A stretch of DNA of 64,000 nt from Brachypterus glaber (GCA_958510825.1 OY294044.1:97884426-97948425); one strand, 5' to 3'; counted from the first letter of the stretch, positions 1-11,519 are shown. The notes: generated by a model not told the origin, from the sequence alone. A program made the numbers and translations.

Positions 1-714
1 TTTCCAAAAACATTTTTTTATTGTTTTAATGAACTTAGACCTATATGGAAAGGTATTATTTTTTAGCAGCATTTTTTATAAAGATAAATGATTCATCAAT
101 TTAAAACCAAAAATAATAAAAAAATTGTTTGGTTTATTTTTGTGCAAAGTGCAACAACACAAAGAGTTTATGAAATAAAAATCAGAAATGGCAGGTAGAT
201 GAACAAAAAGTTTGATGTGTGGTCCACCATGTAAAGTGATTGTATTCGCAAAACTACTTAAAAAAAATTATTTGGTTAAAATATTGCTATTTCATTATGA
301 ATTATTAAAATATGTCACCAAATCCTTACCTCTGAGGTTTGAGGCCCCCTGGGCCAGGTTGGTCCACTGGTTAATCCAGTCCTGCCTTTTTCCATACATT
401 AATTTTACATAATTATATAATAGCGTGAGCGCATTACAAAATTATTACCAACTGATAATGATTACGATAATGTTCGCTTAAAATAATTAAGTTAGTTTTG
501 GGTTGCTGTGGTTTTTGGTCAAAATGTATCATCGGAAAACTTGTGTCTAACCAGAAAAACCAAAGTAAACGTATATTCGACTTCAACAACGCCCATATTT
601 AAAAGTTCACAAAAAAAAACTACGAGGTGAAACTACTGGCATGCAGACTCTGTGTACTACAGAAATCTATTATTCGCCGAAATTTTAAATATGACGTATT
701 TCCTAGCGGATCTG
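1..714. other. AT-rich stretch without recognised feature
   Basis: No coding region, repeat boundary or RNA gene could be recognised. The only sizeable open frame (212-412, 66 codons) has AT-rich codon use and no familiar motif, so I treat it as chance. Confidence 0.5.
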
Positions 715-1135
715 TTTATACGGTGTGTTACGGTGTAAACTCGGTGTAATGCTGATTACACCCAGTTTTCACGGAAAAACGGTACATTAACACGGGTGAT
801 TTGTGAAAATTTGAACTGTGGTTTACACTTGTATTACACTAATATGTCAACACTCGATTGACTGCGTATTAACACCGAATTTCCACTCGTGTTTTTGATA
901 CAGTGAAATTCCAGTGTAGACATGGTGTAACACCCGCTCATTTAAATTTAAGGTGTGATTCCAGTGTAATACGGTGTAACACCTGCTGTGGAAATTCGGT
1001 ATAAACACGATGTAACGCAGGAGTTTTTAGTCGTCATTGTGCCTACACTGAAATCCCACTGTAACACACCGTGATACTCCATTATAAATACCGTGTACTT
1101 TTTTCACATTTGCACGGTGTAATTTCAGTGTATAT
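715..1135. repeat. GTGTAA/TTACAC motif-rich tract
   Basis: The hexamer GTGTAA, its complement TTACAC and one-base variants recur about every 20-30 bases in both orientations, often as CGGTGTAA or GTGTAACACC. This clustering is far above what the AT-rich background would give. Such arrays are typical of subterminal transposase-binding regions in DNA transposons, but I see no terminal inverted repeat or target duplication, so the identity is open. Confidence 0.5.
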
Positions 1136-1470
1136 TAGCAATAGGGTACCAGTCATTTGTTCAACTGCAGCGATTGATAGAACTCTTGCTAGTACTGTAA
1201 TTAAGGTTGAGGATCGATTAAAGTTTGATAGAAGCTTCTCTCTCAGGATTACAACAAAGGAGGAAGGGAAAAAAATATTTAAAATTTGCGCCAAACGCTT
1301 TGGTGGCGGTACAGACGGCGTATGGAAGGCATCCAAAGCCTGGACTTGCAAAAGAGTTTTCCACTTGGCCGCTTTTCCACTGTCCTTTAAGCTAAGGTCT
1401 ATGTCATAAAGGAGGCGGCAAATTGCAGGGAAATAAAAGAGTACCGGGGACACGATGTATCGCGATGTGT

Positions 1471-1674
1471 ACATCTGCTAGGACAGTCAAGCAGCTCTAA
1501 AGGCATTGTTTAATCCCAGCACTAGTTTACCCCTAGTCAGTGAGTATGCAGAAGCCCTAAAAGAGTTAGCAAGGACCATGAAGGTGCCGAGTCATAGTGG
1601 AATTCCTGGAAACCACCAGGCAGATGAACTTGCAAGACTCGGATCAGGGATGGCCTGCACGGGATCGTAACCTA
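1471..1674 (+). pseudogene. LINE RNase H fragment
   Basis: Translating + from 1471 gives an RNase H C-terminal half: DSQAALKAL (third acidic block) followed by VPSHSGIPGNHQADELAR, with the HxG and final ADELAR Asp motifs of LINE-encoded RNase H. An in-frame stop precedes DSQ and another follows ACTGS near 1670. The last 30 bases match the start of the relic at 30400, so both come from one LINE family. It is a 5'- and 3'-truncated, dead copy. Two overlapping open frames just upstream (1071-1474, both strands) have no recognisable domain. Confidence 0.7.
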
Positions 1675-1712
1675 TATAGTAGTAGTAAATTTTTGGGTTG
1701 GTCAAAGCCGGA
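1675..1712 (-). repeat. Inverted copy of a LINE-relic 3' terminal segment
   Basis: About 40 bases here are the reverse complement of 30852-30893, the 3' end of the related LINE relic, including the TTTACTACTA-like tail. It abuts the + strand RNase H fragment in the opposite orientation. Confidence 0.55.
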
Positions 1713-1960
1713 CAACTAATCCGAATCTAATATGGTGGATCCAATATGGTGGATTAGATTTTTTAAAGTTTCTCGGATAATTTAATCCGCCATATTGAAT
1801 CCACCATATTGGATTCGCCATTTTGAGTTTGGGAAAACTGGCACCAGATTCGTAATCAGCCACCCCAAAAACCCGCGAGTACCAAGTTTCAAGCAAATCC
1901 GACCAACTGTAAAAAAACTAATCCGCCATATTGGATCCCCCATTTTGAAAGCTAGTTTTT
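1713..1960. repeat. Palindromic CCATATTGGAT repeat cluster
   Basis: Several copies of ATGGTGGATCCAATATGG and its complement AATCCGCCATATTGGAT lie in inverted order (1717-1760 against 1780-1825, again 1918-1945). The same AATATGG/CCATATT theme is in the interiors of the foldbacks at 50.5 kb and 53.2 kb, so this is probably a remnant of that family. Confidence 0.5.
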
Positions 1961-2089
1961 AAATTCTAACCTCTAATTCAGATTCAGCGACCCAAAATAC
2001 GTAGGAATTGACTATCGTGGTCTGCCGCACTCGAGATCTTTTTTTTTGTGTGCCGGTGGTATTAATATAAATAAATATAAATAAATATA

Positions 2090-2332
2090 CGGGGTGAATT
2101 TCAATCCATGGATACCCCCTAAAATGGATTTGTTTTCAATCCCATTGAAGCAATTTTTTATAGCTTATATTTCTTAAGAAGGGCTACAAATGTTTCCGAC
2201 GAAACCGGAAGTACAAAAAAATAATTTAGTATGCTATTTTGTATCCATTGTTGAGAAATATAAGGTATAAAAAATGCTTTGATCGCAATGAACCTAATTT
2301 TAAGGGGTGTCTATGGACTGAAACTCACCCGG
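2090..2332. mobile_element. 243-bp MITE, TA target, CGGGGTGA termini
   Basis: Left end CGGGGTGAATTTCA and right end TGAAACTCACCCGG are inverted repeats flanked by TA (2088-2089 and 2333-2334). Pairing continues inward: CCATGGATACCCCCTAAAAT near 2108 against ATTTTAAGGGGTGTCTATGG near 2297. There is no coding sequence. The TA target and GGGTG termini recall the CAGGGTG elements at 40.3, 43.6 and 45.9 kb, implying Tc1/mariner-type mobilisation. Confidence 0.7.
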
Positions 2333-3659
2333 TATTTCATAATTTATGCTTATAGAGTAAACTAACTAATAAATAGGATTTAATTAACGTATAATAAAAT
2401 TGTTATTTTAAATTCGCCCCGTAATTGTTTAAAACAAAAGAACTTTATACAATAAATATGAGATTATTTTATTGTTACAATAAATTAAATTGCTATTAAA
2501 ATATTTAATTGTTTATTAAATAATCGAATAACTTCTATTCTAGCTCAATATTGGTTGAAAATGCAATAATGATTAAATATTTATTAAGCTCTTCGCAATT
2601 TAATAGCTGAAAAATTATGATTTTTTTATTCAATTGTTTCTAAAAGCGACACTTATTGTTCATGCTTTACGGGCGAAAAGTTGAACTTTGTGACCCTAGG
2701 GCCAAAAAGTTTTTTTCGCCCGCTAACTAGGACTTTTTAAAAGAAGGTGCTTTACCTTTACTGTAATATCTATAAAGAAATATGACCTTTTGGTCTTGAA
2801 CTAACTGTTCTTTTTGACCAGATACAGTTATTATAATATTTTTATACAAAATAATTTTTCTATAACATAACCTCAAAATATATGTTAACTGATTAATCTG
2901 TATTTATCCACTAAAATAAATTAAAAACAAAAAATTTTAATTGTAAAATCAACTTTAATATTTATAATATTCATAGAACGGTTTCAGAAGTATTATTATT
3001 TTTATAACAGACACATTTTAACAGAACTTAATCACCAAGCTATAGCTTTTTTAATTTGAAAATGAAACCGCACGCAAAAGAAACGATTCAATTGTTTTTT
3101 TAGCGATTTGATTGGATAGCAATTTATCATGGATAACTAGATAAGTAATAAGACAGTAAAAAGAAATATTTTTTGCTATTTAAATTTATTTATATTTTAA
3201 TAATTTATTATAGTAACAATCGAATAAAAAATATTATATAATACACGGGCAAAAAGTTTAATTTCGATTTCGTAGGTTTATTAACCTCGGGCCGGCCCCA
3301 TCAGCCAGCCCTCGGCTTCTAAAAACCTACTCAATCGAAAAACTTAACGTATAGCCCTTGTATTATAAATAAACGTTGTTTTTTAGTGGGGGCCGTAGTA
3401 AAAGCATGTATGATATTTCCTTTTAAGCTTTCCAGCTTTTTTAATACGATAATAATAGGCCATAGGTTTTCAAGTTATGAGTCACACTATATACATAAAA
3501 AAAAATTAAAAACGCACGAGTGAAAAACATTGCAAAACTCGTTCGTCTTTTCCGGAGAAGCATCTACGCTTCTCTGGTGCTTATCTGCACACTATATATA
3601 CGTCGCTGTATCAAGCTGGTGCTTTTTGCTGGATCTTTCCCAGGGTGACAAGATATTTA
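2333..3659. other. AT-rich stretch without recognised gene
   Basis: No coding sequence or bounded repeat is recognised. A short inverted repeat (GGAGAAGCATCTACGCTTCTC) lies near 3556. Confidence 0.4.
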
Positions 3660-4400
3660 AACTTAAAAGCTAAATGCAATCACGGACCAGCCCCCCTAAT
3701 CATTTTCCAATCGGCAAATTTAGCTCGGGTAAGGGTCTTTACAGCGCAGTCCATTACCGCGACACCGTTACCACGCAACCGTTTCCTCGCAAAAAATTAA
3801 CGCGTATAGACTTTACCGCTCATAGACTTTACCGTGCATAGACTTTACCGCGCATAGACTTTATTTATCTATTTTTCTTTATACAGCGAGGTCTTTGCCT
3901 CTAGAACTTTCACAATTTCGAACGACATGACGATTAGTACTGATTAATAAAAATGAATCGATATAAGTTTATCAAAAAACAACACACGTAAAAAACCCAA
4001 ACACAGAAATGTGGGTACATTTCGTAAACGTTCCAATTTATCCAAAAAAAATACAAATTAAATATTTGCCCTCGGGTTTTGTTTGGAAAACTAAACCAAA
4101 CCTCTATCAATCCCGCGAAAAACCCTTACATAAAAATAAAAATAAATATAAAAAATTGCGCGGTAAACCATTTTTGCTGTAAAAGACCGTTCGCAGCAAT
4201 GAACTGCGCGGTAAGGGTCTTTGCGGTAAAAGTACATGCGTGCCAATGGCTTGTCGCGGTAATGGCGATCGCGGGAATGGCTGCGCGGGAATGGTATTAG
4301 CTGTAATTTTTTTCGCTGTAAAGTGCGGCGTCCATTTAGCTCGGAATTGGCAAATTTAGCTTCGAGTTGGCAAAATTATTTCAATAATATTTTCATCTTC
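3660..4400. repeat. Degenerate inverted repeat rich in GCGGTAA
   Basis: Outer blocks with GGCAAATTTAGCTCG (about 3713) and AGCTCGGAATTGGCAAATTTAGC (about 4339) bracket a region rich in GCGGTAA/TTACCGC. It contains a tandem array of about 16 bases, CATAGACTTTACCG, four times at 3801-3865. The blocks 3722-3775 and 4190-4290 read as rough inverted copies of each other. It is probably an old palindromic MITE; the ends are not exact. Confidence 0.45.
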
Positions 4401-4775
4401 AAAGAACCAATGTAGGCAAACGCAATCAGTGCATAAGCCAAAACATTCATCAAATACATACATTATTGTGGTAAATATTATATTAAAACTTGAAGAAAAT
4501 TTGTAGTACGCCAAGCAACACCGGTTTCGTGCCATGTTCTATCGTCTCGAAATTGTCCTGTTGGCAAATATGGAGGAGTATTGAACTTTTTTTTAGTCCT
4601 TAATTTTATTGAAAAAATATTTTTTTTTGTGGCAGTTAGCAATTTAAGACGAGTTGGCAAATTTTAAAGAGCGGTGACTTTTTTTTTGTCATTAATTTTA
4701 TTGAAAGCAGGAGGGACAAAAACTTTTTGTTTTGCAGTTGGCAAATTTTGTAGATGAGTCGGCAAAATTTATGTC
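4340..4775. repeat. Scattered GTTGGCAAATTT motif
   Basis: GTTGGCAAATTT or a close variant occurs at about 4349, 4363, 4655, 4736 and 4756, all in the same orientation. It looks like a decayed direct-repeat array adjoining the palindromic repeat to the left. Confidence 0.4.
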
Positions 4776-4934
4776 TTGCTCCCCTCAACCCCAATATATT
4801 TTCTTCGGCCCGTTCCTAAATGCAATTATAACTTCAACAGTTTTTCGAGGTGGAAGGAGAACCATAGTTTAGCACATCAGATTAAGTCATCCTAATGAAA
4901 CCTATTTATTTTTAATAAATTACAAAATGTATTT

Positions 4935-5345
4935 TTTTCACTACTAGCTTTAATGGTATGCCATTATTTATAATGTTTTTAGATTGTGAAATCAATTTTC
5001 TCCACCTATAGCAATAATAACTTTTTCTCTTCTAATAGGAGTAAATTTTATAAACAATTGATTTCTGACACTTTAGATGTTTCAGTTCTTTGTGCAACTT
5101 TCACTAATTAAAACCAAAAAAATAGCTTTAAATAACTTATTATTTATTAAATATAATTAATTTTGATTATTACCAATTAATACAATCAATAATTAGCTAA
5201 TAATTTTGAAAAAAAATTAAAAAAAAAACTAAATTTTTAAACGTATTTATTTGAGCAAATGTCATTAATCAAGGCTACTTGATTTTTATAAAAAAAATTC
5301 AAGAAATATAATTTCTGTTAATAATTTATTTTATTATTTGAATAA
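4935..5345. repeat. Dispersed repeat family R1, copy 1
   Basis: About 400 bases align with 20865-21255: the blocks CACTACTAGCTTTA, GTGAAATCAATTTTC, GGAGTAAATTTTATAAACAA, ACCAATTAATACAATCAATA and AAGAAATATAATTTCTGTTA occur in the same order and spacing. A short frame crosses the shared part, but most differences between copies change the amino acid, so this is a non-coding dispersed repeat. Confidence 0.65.
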
Positions 5346-5384
5346 AAATAGTTAATTAGTGCTAGTAGGGAAAAAACTAATATA

Positions 5385-5500
5385 TAAACTACGGTAGAGA
5401 AAACTAATATAGCCTCGCACTCTTAATTCCCTTCTGCTACGCAGCTCGGGATTTAATACGCTAGGCTATAGAAAATGTCTTCTCTACCTTGGTATATAAC
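5385..5500. repeat. Short dispersed repeat with CTCGCACTCTTA core
   Basis: Shares ACGGTAGAGAA, TAGCCTCGCACTCTTA and GTCTTCTCTACC with the inverted copy at about 42670-42785. Inverted GGTAGAGAA and TTCTCTACC blocks near the two ends suggest a small TIR element. Confidence 0.5.
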
Positions 5501-5717
5501 TACTATTTTTTTTTCGGGAATATAATATTAGGACATAATATTACAAATAATAGTACAAATGTTAGTACACTTGGTAAGACAAAGCACTATTTATCATAAT
5601 GTTGGTTTCAACAATAAATTAAATTGGTTATGATTCGTTAGATTGATTATTAAATAATTTATATTATGGTGGAGTGAAATTACGTATTTTTTAAATCAAT
5701 TATTATACTATTATATA

Positions 5718-6662
5718 CAGTAGGGGTGACCGGGGCTAATTGTCGCACTTTTCATTCAAAGTCAGTTTTTTCCTTTATTTTTGTTCTTTTTTAATTGACC
5801 AAATGGCAATTTTAGCTGCATGTTTCAGTAATATTATTATAAGATAAAACATGGAAAAATTTACAGGGTTAATACTAATGAGTTATGATTTTTTTTATGA
5901 AGTCTCGACAAATGCGACAACGTGCCCCGTCACGGGGCATGTTGTCGCGGCACTTAAAGTATATTTTTTTGAAGAAATATAAAGGTATTTAAAAAAATTA
6001 TAAATAACTAATAAGACATGTGCCTTTCCAAAAGCCGATTGGACTTTTATCTAACTTTTTACTCTTGTACCAAAATTGTCAACTTTATAATATATTTAAA
6101 TATATATAAATATTTTTCTACTTTTTTTTTTAAATTTAATTCAAATAAACGATTTTTTTTGCTACCCTATTAAGTTCCACTTTTTAACACAGTTTTGAAT
6201 AAAAAAATGCGAAAAAAGAAATGTCATACCATGAACATATCTCCAGATCATGCGACAACTAGCCCCAAACCAAATGCGACAACTAGCCCCAGTGGTCAAT
6301 TTTACCTTATGTATCAAGTACTGTCTAATTAACGAATAAACCCTCCTAAATGACAATATCAATAAATAATATACACCTTAAACTATTAATATACATATAA
6401 TTTTCTAATCTTAATATTTTAAATCACTCACAATAAGAAAAAATATTTACCACAAAAAAATTACTGGACGCTTTAATTTTTACATTTTTTAGATTAAATT
6501 GCTGCTCTTTTAACTTATTGCTTTTAAGTTTACAAATGATAAATGTCACTTTTGTTACGCAGAGGCCAATCTCGGTTTGGTGCAGAAAACTATTTTACTT
6601 TTTGAGATACAAGCACTTCTACAACTTACCCCTGCGACAACTAGCCCCGGTCACCCCTACCG
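5718..6662. mobile_element. 945-bp TIR element, CAGTAGGGGTGACCGGGGCTA ends
   Basis: The left end (5718) reads CAGTAGGGGTGACCGGGG followed by CTAATTGTCGCA. The right end is its inverted match, TGCGACAACTAG then CCCCGGTCACCCCTACCG. The motif TGCGACAA-CTAGCCCC recurs inside at 6252 and 6276, and a self-complementary copy (GTGCCCCGTCACGGGGCATG) sits at 5921. No transposase is encoded. I found no unambiguous target duplication. Confidence 0.75.
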
Positions 6663-6978
6663 TTTAAAAGTCACCCCGTCTTAACTTTTAAACGAGTTCA
6701 AATATCAACTTCTAATTTAAAACACGTATATAAGGCAACTTTACCATTTTTTTTACATTTTTGTATTTAATATATTTAACTGGGCAGGTATAAGATGGTT
6801 TTTTGTGGAAAGGGAAAACATGTTATTAATCATTTTATAAAACAAATCCTGTCCAGATTTAAAAACTAAAAATATCGAATATATGCCAAAAGATAGTTTG
6901 AGTTTTCTTTTTTTTGCGTTACAAAATTAAAGTTGATATTTCAAAAAGTTAAAAGGCGAGGGGGCTGACTTTAAACTG
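6661..6978. mobile_element. Foldback element, short diverged copy of the 62-kb family
   Basis: Ends GTTTAAAAGTCACCCC and GGGGCTGACTTTAAAC are inverted. Inner blocks CTTAACTTTTAAACGAGTTC, CTGTCCAGATTTAAAAACT and ATATGCCAAAAGATAGTTTG have counterparts in the element at 62043-62633. It directly abuts the preceding TIR element. Confidence 0.6.
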
Positions 6979-7520
6979 TACTATATAACTTTAGTAGCAA
7001 AAGCCATAAAATTTTATTTTTTTTTTCTGTGGCAAGTTCTTCCTAGTCCTTTTTTAAAAAATTATTAATTATTTTTATTTATTTTTTTTTCGTATTTTAG
7101 TTCCAATTTTGTATATTTTAATATTTTATCACTCTAGGTTTTTCTGGTAGCTCCACCTTTTGACTGCCCTTGCATAAAACCCTTTATAAAGTTGGGCTTA
7201 GCTTGAATTTAAAAAAATAAAACATAAGAAGTTATATTTAACCAATATTTTTAATTTTCTTCATAAACAACATTTATCTGTTAAAAATAGAAAATAATCT
7301 GGACTAATTTAATAAAGGCCAGTTTTACTTCACCCTATTCAGTATAATTTTATTTTAGCTTAGTTGTGGTTACAATACATTAATCATTAACAACGCAGGT
7401 TTACATCAGTTATAATCACAAATCTATTTCAGAGGGTTTTGTTAAATTCGTTACGTGTTATAATTTGAGTTTGATCCTTAGATCTTTTCAAAAATATTTA
7501 CACTTTATAATAAAAATTAT
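6979..7520. other. AT-rich stretch without recognised gene
   Basis: No gene or bounded repeat was recognised here. Confidence 0.4.
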
Positions 7521-7806
7521 ATTTATTTATTTATTATTATTTATTATAATTTATTTAGCGTATGGCATTATTGCCGGGGAGACCCACCGTAGTGGGTAGT
7601 TCCGGCGCCTGTTGCATCTTTAATCCTGTTTTAGGTAGTTAGTAGCGATGCCTACTAACCCAGGGGGACCGACGGCTTTATGTGCCTTCCGAAACACATG
7701 GTTACTGTGGAATTTTTATTTGAAAAATTTTTGTTCTCTGACCGGGGATCGAACCTCGGACCTCTTGGTTAGAAGACCAGAGTCTTCTCTACTGAGCTAC
7801 CACCGC
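7521..7806 (-). mobile_element. tRNA-derived SINE (family A)
   Basis: On the minus strand the element starts at 7806 with a tRNA-like head GCGGTGGTAGCTCAGTAGAG. It has an A-box-like TAGCTCAGTAGAG (about 7787-7799) and a good B box GGTTCGATCCC (7745-7755), i.e. an internal Pol III promoter. The anticodon-loop region reads CTTCTAA, as in tRNA-Arg(UCU), but the stem pairs poorly. A body of about 170 bases follows, ending in an A/T-rich AAAT-type tail (7521-7556). The head is not followed by a normal tRNA end, so it is not a functional tRNA gene. Confidence 0.8.
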
Positions 7807-8169
7807 TAATATTTATAAACGAGGAACTTAAGCAATTAAAAGTCAAATTATGTTTTTGATTATTTTTCACATAGGTCTAATTATACCGTGCGATAAAATC
7901 GGGTTGATATTTTAGGCATAAGATCTTTCCATGTCATTCGAAAATTTAAAACGAATTTAGTCCCCAAAGGGCTTCGCGATATTAGGTCATTTAAGCGATT
8001 TTTTTTTAATTTAAAGTTTCCAATTCACGCTAATATGCAGGAACCATTTTTTAAGTTAGCCTTTCAAAAATGCTTTTTTCGGAAATTAAGCCTGGTGCGT
8101 GCGAAACGGCGATCCCCGTGTACATTTTTGCCCAAACTTTCTTTTGCGTAACTTTTTTGCAGTTATTTA

Positions 8170-8290
8170 ATTCAAATCAAATCAAATCAAATCAAATTTA
8201 TTCATACTAACACATTTACAGTTATTTATAATTTTTAATAAAGCATAAACCGCCTAAGCCCAGGGCTTGTGTGCGGTATCTATAGATTAA
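8170..8290 (-). mobile_element. LINE-like 3' end with (TTTGA)n tail
   Basis: Minus strand: a GC-rich hairpin (8250-8277; outer ACCGC/GCGGT and inner AAGCCC/GGGCTT helices), then an AT-rich spacer and a (TTTGA)5 tail at 8171-8199. Simple-repeat tails preceded by a conserved hairpin are typical of CR1/L2-type LINE 3' ends. The hairpin is shared, with compensating changes, by the family B SINEs. No coding part is attached, so a SINE origin is also possible. Confidence 0.6.
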
Positions 8291-8394
8291 AATAAAGTTA
8301 CTTATTTAAATTTAAGTTAAAATATAACTTTAAAGTTAAAAATGCATAACAGAAAATAAGTCCAAATACACTGCCCAGTAAAAGAGCTTCACCT

Positions 8395-8990
8395 TCACCT
8401 CTGCGCGTGAAATGGATTTTTATTATCAGATTAACTTTCAGCAACCTCAAAAACACGAATATACCAATTATCACAAAAACTACTCCCAGGCGGGGAGAGG
8501 CGCTCTGGGGTGAATTTAGAAAAAAAATATCTTAAGATTTAGTTTTGGTGACCTCAAAAACCCCAATATGTAAATTTTCAAGTAAACTACCCCGCGCCCT
8601 CAGGGGATGGAGTTAGAATTTTTTTTATTATCAGATTCACTTTCAGAAACCTCCAGAACCCCAATATACCAATTTTCACGAAAACTACCCCCCGCCGCTT
8701 AGGAGTTGTAGTTAGATTTTTTTATTATCAGATTCACTTTCAGAAACCTCAAAAACCCCAATATACCAATTTTCACGAAAACTACCCCTCAGGGGGTGAA
8801 ATTAGAAAAATCAGATTCGTCGACCCCAAAAACCCCTATATACCAATTGTGATGAAAATATTAAAAATATTTAAAAATATTTACCCCCTCACCCCCAAGG
8901 AGTGGTGTTAGAAAATGTTTAATGTCAGATTTCATTTCAGCAACCTTAAATACCCCTATATAAAAGTTTATTTTTTTGTAAAAAAAAATG
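8395..8990 (-). repeat. Minisatellite array, about 85-110-bp units (array 1)
   Basis: Repeated units on the minus strand read roughly: TTTTCGTGAAAATTGGTATA, then GGGGTTTTTGAGGTTTCTGA, then GAATCTGATAATAAAAAA, then a C/G-rich CCCC..GGGG block. About five diverged units lie here; related arrays are at 26440-26810, 28600-28745 and 29060-29480. Open frames inside follow the repeat and are not genes. Confidence 0.65.
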
Positions 8991-9200
8991 TACTTTCCCC
9001 CTTGTCGCACACCAATGTTCACCAAAAACAATCCCGAGCGAGAACTTTTGGTAAGATACCTATATGCCAAATTTCAAGTCTCTAGCTTAAAGCTTTCTTA
9101 AGTACCGTGTTGACAAGATTCCCCGGACGCAAAAATAAGCAAAAAAAATTGTTGCTTTCCCGAAATTTTGAAAATTTACAAAATGGGAAAGCAAAAAGTG
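8990..9200. repeat. Partial foldback arm, AGAACTTTTGGTAA family
   Basis: Shares AACAATCCCGAGCGAGAACT, CAAGTCTCTAGCTTAAAGC and GCTTTCCCGAAATTTTGAAA with 25841-26410 and 28860-29000. It lies at the edge of minisatellite array 1 just as those copies lie beside theirs, so arm and array move or duplicate together. Confidence 0.6.
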
Positions 9201-10329
9201 CTTATGTCTACCTGTTTCGCACGCACTCTTAAATTAACCACTGATGTTAACGGATTTCATGCAGTGTTATTAGTTAAATTTGTTGCTAATACACTGATGG
9301 ATGGTTTATCCAATAATTAACACTAAACTAACTTTAAATTTTACCAGTGAAATGTTTGACACATTTTATTTCATTGTTTAATTCTTAGTGAGTATCGTGA
9401 TCAGGTAAATCAACCTACATAAGTTATGTAGTTAATAGTTATTTAAGTATTAAGGGCAGTATTAATGCACTTAAAGTGCACTTTACCAGTTGAGGATTAT
9501 TTTGGAGATTGAGACAAAGTCGAAATCTCCAATACTACTGAAACCGGTAAGGCACTTAATGGCCGTGATGCTGATTACGGTTTTTGCACGACCCAACAAA
9601 ATAAACATCAATAAAATTTATAAAAGTGAAATTAAAAATTATTTGATTGTAAAAATCAAGACAGTACCTTTGATAAAATTTAACTCTAACAACGGGTTGC
9701 TACGTATAATAAACAATGCTAAATTCCTAATTTTGTTTGACGTTTGTCCTGTGTAATATCTTTGCGAAATTAACATTTTTTGTAAAAAATGCGTCAAGAT
9801 GACAATTTTGAGCTTTAAGGTGCGAGGAATATAAGACTTTTTTGCAATTATACCCGAAAAAGTCCAAAGAAACAGAATAAAAATAGTTAAAAAAATTTCA
9901 AAACATGGAGCAGCGAAAAAAATATTTGAAAACATACTGTTGGCTTATTAATAAATAATTATTTCGTTAGAAGAAGAAACCTAAATAGTCCAATAGCGTT
10001 TAACAGTTATTGTTCCAATTGTAATTTTATATTTAACTTTAATAAAAACTAATTTAAAGCTTAAAAATTAAAAATTAGATTATTATTTACTTACCGCCTC
10101 CCGATCGGTAAGTAATTTACTTACCGATCAGCAATTTGTAAACATAAGCTGCTGTCATAATTAGGCTAGTAAACACATCAAGTTACCCGATCGTGCAAAA
10201 ATAAATTAAATTGAAAGATTTTTATCATTTTTACTTACTGCTAATATATTACGTCACACGTTCTTCACATTTACCTGAAAAAAAAATAAATTTATTAAAA
10301 TGATTTTATTATTTTTTATTAGTTTAATT
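9201..10329. other. AT-rich stretch without recognised gene
   Basis: Contains a small imperfect hairpin at 9470-9560 (AGTGCACTTTACC against GGTAAGGCACT) and an almost perfect palindrome near 10104-10131 (ATCGGTAAGTAA/TTACTTACCGAT). The 88- and 98-codon frames at 9490-9935 overlap on opposite strands and carry no recognisable motif. Confidence 0.45.
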
Positions 10330-11444
10330 ACACAGGACCACAAAAAATAATTAATTTATTTTTTTATAAACCAGAATAATTTTTTTCTACGTATTTTAAG
10401 GCGCTAAAAACGAAAATGGCTATGAACAAAATTGACCATCAAAGTCTTAAGATTATCCGCACAATGGTATTTTTTTGTATGCAGTCGATGCAAAAAAAAA
10501 ATCCGCAAGATAAAAGAAAAAATATATATGAAAATATTGCTAAATAAAAATGATTTATGTCATTACTTGCAATTTTAAATATCTGCCCTAGTTATTTTTT
10601 ATAGAGCCACAAATTCCAAATATGGCACTTTTTTCGTGTATTTCCGATATATTTCATTAAAAAATTATATAAATACAGATACCGCCAAAAATTTTTATAT
10701 GTAAAATACTACTAAATACATATGCTTTATTAAAAATTTACATATATTTTTATCTCCACGGAGAGTCGGGGGGTTTAAAGTTGCACAAAAGAAATATGTG
10801 TTTTTCTCAAGTTTTTTAGTGATTTAAACAAATTTGATAATTAAAGACCTCCCTGATCCCTAATTTGTTTCAAAACCACACGCACAGTGGCAAAATTTTA
10901 TCATAAAGCTGGTAAAAACTTGACGAAAACAGTGTTATCTGGTAAGGGTATTAGACATTTTAATGATATTTCTTTTGACATGTCCAAACTCCTGCTTACC
11001 CTCCACCACTGGAGATAAAAAAATATGTAAATTATTTAAAGAGCATATGTATGTATTAGTATTATATAAATAAATTTTTGGCTGTATATGTCTTACTTAT
11101 ATAAAGATTTTAATGAAATATATCGAAAAAACATGAAAAAAGTTTTATATTTGGACTTTGTGGTCCTGTAAAAAAATAACTAGGGTAGATATTTAAAATA
11201 TGCAGGTAATGGCATAAATAATTTTTATTTAGCAATATTTCCATATTTTTTAAATCTTGCAAATCTTTTTTTGGTCTCAATACATACAAAAAAAAAAACA
11301 TTGTGCGCTACATATATCAAGATTTTGAGGGTAAATAATTTTTTTCATTACCATATTCATTTTCAGTGCCTAAAAATACGTAGAAAAAATATAATATGGT
11401 TTATAAAAAACTAAGTTTATCTATTTTTGTTTGTGGTCCTGTGT
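10330..11444. mobile_element. 1.1-kb foldback element, ACACAGGACCACAAA termini
   Basis: Termini ACACAGGACCACAAA and TTTGTGGTCCTGTGT are inverted, and pairing continues through most of the element: CTACGTATTTTAAGGCGC (10389) against GTGCCTAAAAATACGTAG (about 11367), and CATATATTTTTATCTCCACG near 10741 against TGGAGATAAAAAAATATG near 11012. Each arm is about 500 bases. TTTAAT occurs just outside both ends, a possible target duplication. No protein is encoded. Confidence 0.75.
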
Positions 11445-11519
11445 CATTTAATAGCAGGTCAATAGAGTATAATAAAATACACCATGTTCATTGCACATAT
11501 CTATTAAATCTTTTCTCTG

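Noticed and set aside
1082..1474. 130-codon minus frame overlapping a 112-codon plus frame
   Set aside because: Both strands are open over the same stretch, neither shows a known motif, and the region leads into a LINE relic.
1471..1712. Twin-priming inversion
   Set aside because: In twin priming the inverted part lies upstream of the 3' end; here the order is the reverse.
7735..7806. Possible genuine tRNA-Arg gene
   Set aside because: A and B boxes are good, but the anticodon and acceptor stems pair poorly and the sequence runs on into a SINE body with an A-rich tail.
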